Source: CAVYOE01 sp963770155 (GTDB taxonomy: Bacteria > Actinomycetota > Thermoleophilia > Solirubrobacterales > 70-9). Taken from it: DNA of 64,000 bases. Of this stretch, positions 7,585 to 15,107 are shown in pieces. Numbering within the stretch: the stretch's first letter is position 1; the number at the start of each line of letters is the position of its first letter. Both the position numbers and the translations under genes were made by a program. Where the stretch lies: contig CAVYOE010000001.1 in assembly GCA_963770155.1 (NCBI GenBank), positions 930,001-994,000 of the forward strand, in the 5' to 3' direction. Under the pieces are notes generated by a model that was not told the DNA's origin, made no database searches, and saw nothing but the letters and a program-made list of their open reading frames with translations.

Positions 7585-8799
7585 CTAGATCTTGTTGCGC
7601 TCGAGCAGCTTCTTTCCGATCACCATCTTCTGGATCTCGGAAGTGCCCTCGCCGATCAGCAGCAACGGCGCATCGCGGTAGATGCGCTCGATCTCGTACT
7701 CCTTCGAATAGCCGTAACCGCCGTGGATGCGGAGGCACTCCTCGGCGTTCTCCTTGGCGGATTCGGAGGCGAACAGCTTCGCCATCCCGGCCTCGAGGTC
7801 TGAGCGCTCGCCGGCGTCCTTCATCCGCGCGGCTTTCATCGTGATCAGGCGAGCGGCCTCGACCCGGGTTCCCATCTCGGCCAGCTTGAAGGTGATCGCC
7901 TGGTGCTGGGCGATCGGCTTGCCGAAGGTCTTGCGCTGCTGCGAGTACTCGAGCGCCAGCTCCAGTGCCCGCTGGGCGACGCCGACGCCGCGCGCGGCGA
8001 CGTTCACGCGCCCGACCTCTAGGGCATCCATCATCTGCACGAAGCCCTGGCCGAGGCCGGCCTCCTCCCCGCCGAGGATCCGCTCGGGCGGGCACTTGTA
8101 ACCGGAGTAGACGAGCTCGGTCGACTCGACGCCCTTGTAGCCCATCTTCTTGATCTTGGGCGGGACAGTGAGGCCGGCGTACTCGCCGGTGTTCTCCTCT
8201 GCCCAGGGCTCCTTCTCGGTGATGAAGCAGGTCATGCCCTTGTAGGGCGGGTCGGCCTTGGTGTCGTTTTTCATCAAGACGAAGACCACACCCGAGCCGA
8301 GCCCGTTGGTGACCCACATCTTCTGGCCTTCGAGCACCCAGTTGCCGTCGTCGTCCTTCTTGGCGACCGCCTTGATGCCCTGCACGTCGGAGCCGACCTC
8401 CGGCTCTGACAGAGAGAACGCGGCGCGGATCTCCCCGGTCGCCATCTTCGGCAGGAAGTACTCCTTCTGCTCGTCGGTGCCGAACTTGAGCAGCAAATAG
8501 GAACCGATGAAGTGGGTGTTGACGACCCCTGAGATCGAGATCCAGCCGCGGGAGAGCTCCTCGACGATCATCGCGTAGGTGGTCAGGTCGAGCCCCATGC
8601 CGCCGTGCTCCTCGGGGATCGTGACCCCGAAGAGGCCGAGCTCCTTCATCTGTTCGACGATCGCCTCGGGGAACTTGTCCTCGTGGTCGAACTCCTCGGC
8701 GTTCGGGATGATCTCCTTGTCGACGAAGTCGCGCACCATCTCGGTGATCGCCTTCTGCTCGTCGGTCTTGTCCTGGTAGGTCGCTTCGGCTACAGCCAT
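7585..8799 (-). CDS. Acyl-CoA dehydrogenase (candidate methylsuccinyl-CoA dehydrogenase)
   Basis: This 404-residue flavoprotein belongs to the acyl-CoA dehydrogenase family. It shows the FAD/substrate motif FSLSEPEVGSDVQGIKAVA, the helical C-terminal domain and the active-site stretch GEGTSEIQ, whose first Glu is the catalytic base position. Substrate specificity cannot be read directly. Within this gene set (mutase, MaoC hydratase, beta-methylmalyl-CoA lyase) it is the natural candidate for oxidising methylsuccinyl-CoA to mesaconyl-CoA. Proteobacterial Mcd is longer (about 550 residues). The ATG has a strong Shine-Dalgarno, ACGAGGAG, on the minus strand. Electrons would leave through ETF. 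Confidence 0.9.
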   Translation of the reverse strand: MAVAEATYQDKTDEQKAITEMVRDFVDKEIIPNAEEFDHEDKFPEAIVEQMKELGLFGVTIPEEHGGMGLDLTTYAMIVEELSRGWISISGVVNTHFIGSYLLLKFGTDEQKEYFLPKMATGEIRAAFSLSEPEVGSDVQGIKAVAKKDDDGNWVLEGQKMWVTNGLGSGVVFVLMKNDTKADPPYKGMTCFITEKEPWAEENTGEYAGLTVPPKIKKMGYKGVESTELVYSGYKCPPERILGGEEAGLGQGFVQMMDALEVGRVNVAARGVGVAQRALELALEYSQQRKTFGKPIAQHQAITFKLAEMGTRVEAARLITMKAARMKDAGERSDLEAGMAKLFASESAKENAEECLRIHGGYGYSKEYEIERIYRDAPLLLIGEGTSEIQKMVIGKKLLERNKI

Positions 8800-8898
8800 G
8801 GCTCCTCGTTAAGTTGGGTGGTGAGGTTGGGTCGTGAAGTCGGGTGGAGAAATCGGTTGACGGGACCCTGCCGGGCGGAGCGAAGAATAGCCGGGCGC

Positions 8899-8904
8899 GA
8901 TAAT
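8899..8904 (+). promoter_or_regulatory. Leaderless-type -10 element
   Basis: GATAAT is followed by six cytosines and the ATG at 8911, fixing the start of the SnoaL-like gene well inside a longer open frame. Confidence 0.5.
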
Positions 8905-8910
8905 CCCCCC

Positions 8911-9369
8911 ATGTCAGCGGAAGCCGTAGCGATCGTTGCCCGCGCGCAGGAGATCCTCGACAGCGAGAACGTGGTCGCGGCTCTCAGGGATGAGTCACAG
9001 CGGTCTGCGTTCGAGACGAGCATGGGCGAAGTGGTGACGCCGGATTTCGAGGTGACAATGGTCGCCAGCGAGTCAGCCGGAGGCCGGCGAACGACCACGA
9101 AAGGAATCGAGGGATTCCGCGAGGCATGGGAGGACTGGACGGGGTCCTACGACCACTTCCGGGTCGAGATCGAAGAAGTCCTCGATGCAGGCGACAAGGT
9201 CCTCAGTCTGGTGCGCCAGGTCGGGGTGACCAAGACCGGAGGGGTCGAGATCGAGTCGAAGGCAGCCGCGGTCTGGACCGTACGCGGCGGTCGAATTCAC
9301 GCCGTCGAGTTTCACCTCGACCAGGAGGCCGCGAGGAAAGCCGCCGGCCTCGACTCCGCCACCGGTTGA
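8911..9369 (+). CDS. SnoaL/NTF2-like protein
   Basis: This 152-residue protein has the NTF2-like (SnoaL) pattern: an N-terminal helix pair (AIVARAQEILDSENV), a core of strands with FREAWEDW, a central DHFRVEIEEVLDAGDKVLSLV strand pair, and the ending WTVRGGRIHAVEFHLDQ. Members bind or isomerise small hydrophobic molecules, but many have no known substrate. The ORF is open upstream to 8605, but that part is antisense to the acyl-CoA dehydrogenase gene. It is one of three SnoaL-like genes in the window (also 27048 and 39235). Confidence 0.8.
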   Translation: MSAEAVAIVARAQEILDSENVVAALRDESQRSAFETSMGEVVTPDFEVTMVASESAGGRRTTTKGIEGFREAWEDWTGSYDHFRVEIEEVLDAGDKVLSLVRQVGVTKTGGVEIESKAAAVWTVRGGRIHAVEFHLDQEAARKAAGLDSATG

Positions 9370-9481
9370 GGCGTAACGTGCGCAGGGTCACGAAGCGGCG
9401 CACGAAACCGGCCGATACGGCAGAGTGCAGTCCAACGCAACCGAGATGCGTGAAAGGGGATCGGGAGATGGTGAGTAAGGG

Positions 9482-9778
9482 ATGGTGAGTACGTACGTCG
9501 GGAAGAGGGCAAAGCTCATGCTCGGCAGCTGCGCGGTGGCGGCGTCGCTCGCGCTCGGCGCCTGCGGGTCCGACGACGATGACGACCGCAAGGGCTCGCT
9601 CGGCACGGACACCGCTGCCCAGCAGCAATCGGCGCCCGCCGCCGGCCAGGGCGCCGACGCCGTCTACCAGGGCGCTTCGGCCCCGGGTGCGGCAACCAGC
9701 GCTGCCGCGAAGAAGAAGTGCAAGAAGAAGGCAAAGGCCGCCCGCAAGAAGTGCCTGAAGCGCGCGACGGGGCAGTAG
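9482..9778 (+). CDS. Small lipoprotein with Asp cluster and basic Cys tail
   Basis: This 98-residue lipoprotein carries a signal peptide and the lipobox LGAC, so the Cys near residue 28 should be lipidated and anchored in the membrane. Five Asp residues follow directly (CGSDDDDD). The middle is a low-complexity Ala/Gln/Gly linker. The end is the basic tail CKKKAKAARKKC, with 10 residues between its cysteines. No folded domain is apparent. It is followed after 2 bases by another lipoprotein gene of the same design, so the two probably form an operon. Confidence 0.75.
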   Translation: MVSTYVGKRAKLMLGSCAVAASLALGACGSDDDDDRKGSLGTDTAAQQQSAPAAGQGADAVYQGASAPGAATSAAAKKKCKKKAKAARKKCLKRATGQ

Positions 9779-9780
9779 CG

Positions 9781-10362
9781 ATGCGCAAAGCCATCCTCAC
9801 TTGCGCCGCGTTGCTCGCGGCGGGCACAGCATTTGGCGGCTGCGGCTCCGACGATGACAAGGCGGCGCTCACGCCCTCTCTCGCGAGTACTGACGTCAAG
9901 CTCACCCCGACGACCACTAACTTTGGCCCCGAGGAGCCGGGGATCGAGACCGCGCAGCGGACCTTCATCCTCAGCGTCAGCGCCGGGGCCTTCACGCCGC
10001 AGGTCAGCACCAGTGGCGACTTCACGCAGACCAACGACTGCCCGCCCCAGATCACCGGGGGGACGGGCGCGCAGTGCTTGATCTACGTCCGCTTCCTCCC
10101 CCAGGACCTCGGTCCGCGGACCGGCGTCCTCTCGACCGGAGGACCGACAGCACAGCTGCGGGGCCTCGGCGAGGAGGGTGTGGACGACGACGCCGACGAC
10201 AGCGGGTCGAAGCCGTCCCGCAAGGCCCTCGCCAAGTGCAAGAAGGCGAAGTCGAAGAAGGCCAAGAAGCGCTGCCGCAAGAAGGCCGTCGGCAAGGCCG
10301 CGAAGCAGGCTGGCGGTGGTGGCGGAGATGAGGACGACGAGGAAGGCGACGAAGAGGAATGA
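9781..10362 (+). CDS. Lipoprotein with small beta domain, basic Cys tail and acidic end
   Basis: This 193-residue lipoprotein has lipobox FGGC near residue 20, then GSDDDK. Residues ~30-130 form a small beta domain with two Cys (NDCPPQITGGTGAQC); the phrase 'IYVRFLPQDLG' resembles the ASH/choice-of-anchor D fold. The tail CKKAKSKKAKKRC has 11 residues between cysteines. Unlike its neighbours it continues into a Gly stretch and a run of Asp/Glu residues, so basic and acidic blocks follow each other. The start is the ATG two bases after the previous stop; the longer open frame begins inside the upstream gene. Confidence 0.78.
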   Translation: MRKAILTCAALLAAGTAFGGCGSDDDKAALTPSLASTDVKLTPTTTNFGPEEPGIETAQRTFILSVSAGAFTPQVSTSGDFTQTNDCPPQITGGTGAQCLIYVRFLPQDLGPRTGVLSTGGPTAQLRGLGEEGVDDDADDSGSKPSRKALAKCKKAKSKKAKKRCRKKAVGKAAKQAGGGGGDEDDEEGDEEE

Positions 10363-10437
10363 CCCGCGCGGGAGCTGTGTGCTTTCTGTAAGGATCCTGC
10401 GCCAACGACCTTGAACCGACTAAGTAGGGGGAACGGG

Positions 10438-11109
10438 ATGCGTAAAGCTGTTCTGGGAGTGACGATCGCCGCCGCGCTCGGGCTCGCCGCCTGCGGAAAC
10501 GACGATGACGATGCTGCACTCGGTGGCGGAGATCCGATCGGGGACCAGCAACCACGAGAGCAACTCGTCGGCGGCGGAACCGGAGCGAACGTCCGGCCCG
10601 GCTCTCTCGACTTCGGCACGGTCGAGGTAGGCAAGAAAAGCGCCGGCAAGACCGTGACCGTAACGGCCGGAACCTGCACCGAGACAGACTGCACCTACAA
10701 GTTTTTCCCGAGCGGACGGTTGCAGGACGGCCGTGGTTCATCCTCCGACTTCGGCTTCGGCAGGCCTGCTGACGGTGAGCCCTGCAAGGCCACCGGGATT
10801 GAGGAGGGCACAGCCGAGCTCGCGCAGGGCGAGTCCTGCACGCTCGGAGTCTTCTTCACGCCGAAGAAGCCGGGCGATCACGCTGCCTTGGTCGAGGGCG
10901 GGTTCGCGTTCAGGAACGGAGAGGAAGGCGAGGCCCCCACTTTCCAGGTGAAGGGAGCCGCCACTCCGCCGCCGAGCGGCGGCGGTGGTCGCGGCAGCGG
11001 TGCCGGCAATGCCCCACCCGCCGGTGCCGGCGGCGCCAAAGCGCAGAGGTGCAAGAAGGCCAAGAAGAAGGGCAAGCCAAAGAAGAAGTGCCCGAAGCCG
11101 GCGGCCTGA
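10438..11109 (+). CDS. Lipoprotein with ASH/choice-of-anchor-like domain and basic Cys tail
   Basis: This 223-residue lipoprotein has lipobox LAAC followed by GNDDDD. The body contains GSLDFGTVEVGKKSAGKTVT, which is typical of the Ig-like ASH/choice-of-anchor D repeat, with two Cys pairs. After a Pro/Gly-rich linker comes the tail CKKAKKKGKPKKKC, with 12 residues between its Cys. The ATG at 10438 follows an AGGGGG Shine-Dalgarno and starts a clean signal peptide. It is the third lipoprotein of the run, 75 bases after the second, and probably arose by duplication. Confidence 0.8.
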   Translation: MRKAVLGVTIAAALGLAACGNDDDDAALGGGDPIGDQQPREQLVGGGTGANVRPGSLDFGTVEVGKKSAGKTVTVTAGTCTETDCTYKFFPSGRLQDGRGSSSDFGFGRPADGEPCKATGIEEGTAELAQGESCTLGVFFTPKKPGDHAALVEGGFAFRNGEEGEAPTFQVKGAATPPPSGGGGRGSGAGNAPPAGAGGAKAQRCKKAKKKGKPKKKCPKPAA

Positions 11110-11121
11110 CCCGCTAGCCCC

Positions 11122-11520
11122 TCAGAGCCTCCAGGAATAGCCGTAGCCCTTCGCCGCCGGCTCGCGGCGCTCGTAGAAGCGCTGTGCCTCGGTGCGCGCG
11201 AGACCGGTGTCGAGCTCGAGGTGGGTGGCGCCGCGGGCGCGGGCCCAGTCGCCGGCGGCATCGAGGAGCTGGCCGCCGATTCCCTCCGAGCGGCGCTTGG
11301 GCTCGACCGCAAGGTCCTCGACCCAGCAACGCTGGCCGAAGCGGACAGAGTTGATGTCGAGGAAGGCGACGCAGAAGCCGATCAAACCGCCGTCATCGGC
11401 CGTCGCGACGATCACGGCCGCGTCTTCGGAAGCGATCGCCTTATGTAGCGCCTCGGCTGCCCGGGCCGGGTCCCAGCCTTCCGGGCGGTATCCGGGCAGG
11501 GCAAACAACCACTCGTACAT
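11122..11520 (-). CDS. GNAT-family N-acetyltransferase
   Basis: This protein, 132 residues from the first ATG, has the GNAT core. The strand GFCVAFLDINSV, then WVEDLAVEPKRRSEGIGGQLL with the Q/RxxGxG/A-type acetyl-CoA loop, and GATHLELDTGLARTEAQRFY are all clear. The substrate is unknown. Oddly, translation continues in frame upstream of this ATG with IREATTQDAAELLE, a typical GNAT beginning, but there is no ATG, GTG or TTG there. A CTG at 11565 could be the true start. It overlaps no other gene and converges with the lipoprotein cluster. Confidence 0.85.
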   Translation of the reverse strand: MYEWLFALPGYRPEGWDPARAAEALHKAIASEDAAVIVATADDGGLIGFCVAFLDINSVRFGQRCWVEDLAVEPKRRSEGIGGQLLDAAGDWARARGATHLELDTGLARTEAQRFYERREPAAKGYGYSWRL

Positions 11521-11634
11521 CTCGAGCAGCTCGGCTGCGTCCTGCGTGGTCGCTTCTCGGATCAGGGCGGCGATCCGGGAAAGGCTATGCGTCTGACGCT
11601 AGGCGGGAGTCGCTCTCGGATAGCGTTTGGAGTG

Positions 11635-12687
11635 ATGAGAAACCCACGGAACTTCTTCAAGCCCCTCGCGATCGGTGCCCCCGAGCCGATCCGCGAGATC
11701 CCGATCAAGCCTTCGCGGATGATCCATTTCTTCGACGCATCGAACGAGAAGATGCGGGCAAAGGTGCCCGACATGGCCCAGCAGGCCGACATCCTGCTCG
11801 GCAACCTCGAAGACGCCGTCCCCGTGGACAAGAAAGTCCCGGCGCGGGAAGGCCTGGTCGAGGTCGGCAAGGAGGTCGACTTCGGCGAAACCCAGCTCTG
11901 GACCCGCGTCAACGCGCTCGAGAGCCCCTGGGTGCTCGACGACCTGACCGAGCTCGTCACCGAGATCGGAGACAAGCTCGAGGTAATCATGATCCCGAAG
12001 GTCGAGGGACCGTGGGACATCCACTATGTGGACCAGCTCCTCGCCCAGCTGGAAGCGAAGGCAAAGCTCGAGCGGCCGATCCTCCTGCACGCGATCCTGG
12101 AGACAGCGCAGGGCGTGGTCAATCTCGAAGAGATCGCCGCCGCAAGTCCCCGGATGCAGGGGATGAGCTTCGGGCCGGCCGACCTCGCCGCCTCACGGCG
12201 GATGAAGACGACCCGAGTGGGCGGCGGCCATCCGGGCTACCGGGTGATGGAGGACCCGGAGGATCCGGAGAACCCCGAGGAGGGCCGGGTGACGGCGCAG
12301 CAGGACCTCTGGCACTACTCGATCGCGCGCATGGTCGATGCCTGCACCTCGAACGAGATCCTCCCCTTCTACGGCCCGTTCGGCGACATCAAGGACACGG
12401 CAGGCTGCGAGACCCAGTTCCGCGCCGCCTTCCTGATGGGTTGCGTCGGTGCCTGGTCCCTGCACCCGGCGCAGATCGAGATCGCAAAGGAAGTCTTCTC
12501 CCCTCCCCCCGAGGAGGTCAAGTTCGCGAAGAAGGTGATCGAAGCAATCCCCGATGGAGCGGGAGTGCACATGATCGACGGCAAGATGCAGGACGATGCG
12601 ACTTTCAAGCAGTGCGTAGTGATGGTCACCCTGGCCGAGCTCCTCGCGAAGAAGGACCCGGAGCTCGCCAAGCAGTACGAGCTCTGA
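11635..12687 (+). CDS. mcl: L-malyl-CoA/beta-methylmalyl-CoA lyase
   Basis: This 350-residue HpcH/HpaI (CitE-like) aldolase matches the bacterial Mcl enzymes nearly end to end. It opens with RNFFKPLAIGAPEPIRE and carries NLEDAVP, MIPKVEGPWD, MSFGPADLAASR, GGGHPGY, FYGPFGDIKD, AWSLHPAQI and MIDGKMQDDAT. The enzyme cleaves beta-methylmalyl-CoA to glyoxylate and propionyl-CoA and also handles malyl-CoA, with Mg bound by the conserved Glu/Asp residues. It is the diagnostic enzyme for the ethylmalonyl-CoA pathway in this window. The start MRNPRNFF is eight bases after TAGCGT; a GTG three bases upstream is an alternative. A thioesterase gene follows after 10 bases. Confidence 0.95.
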   Translation: MRNPRNFFKPLAIGAPEPIREIPIKPSRMIHFFDASNEKMRAKVPDMAQQADILLGNLEDAVPVDKKVPAREGLVEVGKEVDFGETQLWTRVNALESPWVLDDLTELVTEIGDKLEVIMIPKVEGPWDIHYVDQLLAQLEAKAKLERPILLHAILETAQGVVNLEEIAAASPRMQGMSFGPADLAASRRMKTTRVGGGHPGYRVMEDPEDPENPEEGRVTAQQDLWHYSIARMVDACTSNEILPFYGPFGDIKDTAGCETQFRAAFLMGCVGAWSLHPAQIEIAKEVFSPPPEEVKFAKKVIEAIPDGAGVHMIDGKMQDDATFKQCVVMVTLAELLAKKDPELAKQYEL

Positions 12688-12697
12688 GCTCAAGGCG

Positions 12698-13111
12698 GTG
12701 ACCGCCCACAAGCACCGGTTGCGGGTCCGCTACAACGAGTGCGACGCCCAGGGGGTCGTCTTCAACGCGAACTACCTGATGTATTTCGACATCGCCGTGA
12801 CCGAGCTCTGGCGCGAGGCGTTCGGCGGCTGGAACAAGGTGATCGAAAGCGGAGTGGACAACGTCGTCGCCGAGGCGACCGTTCGCTATCGGGCCTCGCT
12901 GCGCTTCGACGACGAGGTCGAGCTCTCCGCCGCGGTCGGCCACCTGGGCGAGTCCTCGATGGTGGTCGAGCTCGCGATCGATCGGGATGGCACCCGCGCC
13001 GCTGAAGGCGAGATCCGCTACGTCTTCATTGAGCCGGGCGGCAGCTCCAAGACCGCGATCCCCGACGAGATCCGGGCCGCACTGGCGCCCTTCGCACCTG
13101 CCGAGGGCTGA
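12698..13111 (+). CDS. 4HBT hotdog acyl-CoA thioesterase
   Basis: This 137-residue protein begins with RVRYNECDAQGVVFNANYLMYF, the signature of 4-hydroxybenzoyl-CoA thioesterase-type hotdog enzymes, with the catalytic Asp in ECDAQG. It begins with GTG, 10 bases after the mcl stop, so it is almost certainly co-transcribed with the lyase. In the context of the pathway it could release CoA from a malyl-, glyoxylate-derived or branched acyl-CoA; this is inference. It converges with pckG, with only 2 bases between the stops. Confidence 0.88.
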   Translation: MTAHKHRLRVRYNECDAQGVVFNANYLMYFDIAVTELWREAFGGWNKVIESGVDNVVAEATVRYRASLRFDDEVELSAAVGHLGESSMVVELAIDRDGTRAAEGEIRYVFIEPGGSSKTAIPDEIRAALAPFAPAEG

Positions 13112-13113
13112 AG

Positions 13114-14928
13114 CTAGACGCCGAGGCGCTGCTTCAGGGCGTCGAGCTGCGCGCGGACGGGCTCGGGCAGGTCGTCACCGAAGCGCGCCAGGTGCGCCTC
13201 GACCTGCGGCAGCTGCTCGCGCAGTGCGTCATCGTCGACCTCGAGCAGTTCGCGCATCGCCTCGTCGCTTATCTCGAGATCGTCGGTGTTGATCTCGCCC
13301 TCGGCAGGAAGCAGGCCGAGCGCCGAGTCGACCGTCTCGCCCTCCTCGTCGCAGCGGCGGAAGACCCACTCGAGCACGCGGCTGTTCTCGCCGAAGCCCG
13401 GCCACAGGAACTTCTCGTCCTCGTCCTTGCGGAACCAGTTGACGTGGAAGACCTTCGGCAGCTTCGAGCTGTCGTGCTCCTTGCCGATTCGCAGCCAGTG
13501 GGCGAAGTAGTCAGCCATGTCGTAGCCGCAGAAGGGCAGCATCGCCATCGGGTCGAAGCGCAGCTTGCCGACCTCGCCGGCCGCCGCCGCTGTCGTCTCG
13601 GACGACATGACAGCGCCGGTGAAAACGCCGTGCTCCCAGTCGCGGCACTCGAACACGAGCGGGACCGTGGTCGAACGCCGGCCGCCGAAGAGGAAAGCGT
13701 CGATCGGCACGCCGGCGGGGTCCTCCCATTCGGATGCGATGCAGGGGCATTGCGATGCGGGCGTGGTGAAACGGGCGTTGGGATGCGCCGCCGGCTCATC
13801 GGACTCGGGGGTCCATTTGTTGCCGTGCCAGTCGATGGCCTCGTCGGGTGGCTCGCCGGTCATTCCCTCCCACCAGATGTCGCCTTTCGTCTCGGCGCAG
13901 TTGGTGAAGACCGAGTTGCGCTCGATCGTCGCCATCGCGTTCGGGTTGGTCTTGTAGGAGGTGTTCGGAGCGACGCCGAAGAAGCCGGCCTCGGGGTTGA
14001 CCGCGTAGAGGCGGCCGTCCTCGCCGAATTTCATCCAGGCGATGTCGTCGCCGATCGTTTCGACCTGCCAGTCGGGCAGGGTCGGGATCAGCATCGCCAG
14101 GTTGGTCTTGCCGCAGGCCGACGGGAAAGCGCCTGTGACGTACTTGACCTTTCCATCGGGGGAGGTGAGCTTGAGGATCAGCATGTGCTCGGCCATCCAG
14201 CCCTCGTCGCGGGCCATGACCGAGGCGATCCGCAGCGCGAAGCACTTCTTGCCGAGCAGCGCGTTGCCGCCGTAGCCAGAACCGAATGACCAGATTTCCC
14301 GGCTCTCCGGGTAGTGGACGATGTACTTGTTCTCGGCGTTGCACGGCCACGGGACGTCGTCGGTGCCCTCCTCCAGGGGCATTCCGACCGAATGCACGCA
14401 GGGGACGAAGTCGCCGCTGTCGCCGAGCACGTCGAGTGCGGCCGTGCCCATCCGGGTCATGATCCGCATCGAGACCGCCACGTAAGGGGAGTCGGTCAGC
14501 TGGACGCCGATGTGCGAGATGTCCGAGCCGAGCGGCCCCATCGAGAACGGGACCACGTACATGGTCCGGCCGCGCATCGAGCCCTCGAACAGCTTGTCGA
14601 GCACGCCCCGCATCTCGGTCGGCTCGCGCCAGTTGTTGGTCGGGCCCGCGTCCTCCTCCTTCTGCGAGCAGATGAAAGTCCGGTCCTCGACCCGGGCGAC
14701 GTCATCGGGATCCGAGCGCGCCAGATACGAGTTGGGCCGCTTCGCGTCGGAGAGCTTCTCGAAGGTCCCCGCGTCAACCAGCTGCTGGCAGAGGCGGTCG
14801 TACTCCTCGGCGGACCCGTCGCACCAGTGAATTGACTCGGGCTCGGTCAGCGCCGCGATCTCCTCTACCCAGGAGGCCAGCCTCTTGTTCTTGGTCGGCA
14901 CGGCCGTTGCCGCAGATGTCTCGCTCAC
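13114..14928 (-). CDS. pckG: Phosphoenolpyruvate carboxykinase (GTP)
   Basis: This 604-residue enzyme is the GTP-dependent PEP carboxykinase that makes phosphoenolpyruvate from oxaloacetate for gluconeogenesis. Visible motifs are FPSACGKTNLAM (P-loop with the reactive Cys), the metal/nucleotide stretch GDDIAWMKFGEDGRLYAVNPEAG (split here by its own hinge) and FLFGGRRSTTVPLV. The GTG at 14928 is preceded by GAGAGGAGC, a strong Shine-Dalgarno, and gives the family length. The open frame continues to 15231 but runs antisense into sucC. Together with the neighbouring pathway genes it links C4 products of acetyl-CoA assimilation to sugar synthesis. Confidence 0.95.
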   Translation of the reverse strand: MSETSAATAVPTKNKRLASWVEEIAALTEPESIHWCDGSAEEYDRLCQQLVDAGTFEKLSDAKRPNSYLARSDPDDVARVEDRTFICSQKEEDAGPTNNWREPTEMRGVLDKLFEGSMRGRTMYVVPFSMGPLGSDISHIGVQLTDSPYVAVSMRIMTRMGTAALDVLGDSGDFVPCVHSVGMPLEEGTDDVPWPCNAENKYIVHYPESREIWSFGSGYGGNALLGKKCFALRIASVMARDEGWMAEHMLILKLTSPDGKVKYVTGAFPSACGKTNLAMLIPTLPDWQVETIGDDIAWMKFGEDGRLYAVNPEAGFFGVAPNTSYKTNPNAMATIERNSVFTNCAETKGDIWWEGMTGEPPDEAIDWHGNKWTPESDEPAAHPNARFTTPASQCPCIASEWEDPAGVPIDAFLFGGRRSTTVPLVFECRDWEHGVFTGAVMSSETTAAAAGEVGKLRFDPMAMLPFCGYDMADYFAHWLRIGKEHDSSKLPKVFHVNWFRKDEDEKFLWPGFGENSRVLEWVFRRCDEEGETVDSALGLLPAEGEINTDDLEISDEAMRELLEVDDDALREQLPQVEAHLARFGDDLPEPVRAQLDALKQRLGV

Positions 14929-15107
14929 TGGTGAAAGAGCTCCTCTCTCGATCTCGGGTTCGGTTACCCGGAAGTTGACATGTCGATCCCCGCCGGGGGG
15001 CAATGTGTATCGCAGTCCGCGGTCGCGTGTGCCATCGCGCCTGAAAAGGCATAGCAAAGCGCTGTCCTCCGCCGGGGTGCGCGACGCTTGTAGGGTTCGC
15101 GGCCGTT
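14929..15107. promoter_or_regulatory. Divergent pckG/sucC intergenic region
   Basis: The 179 bases between the divergent pckG and sucC starts hold the pckG Shine-Dalgarno on the minus strand and a TAGGGT (15091-15096) on the plus strand that ends 11 bases before the TTG start of sucC. No convincing -35 or operator was found by eye. Confidence 0.45.
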
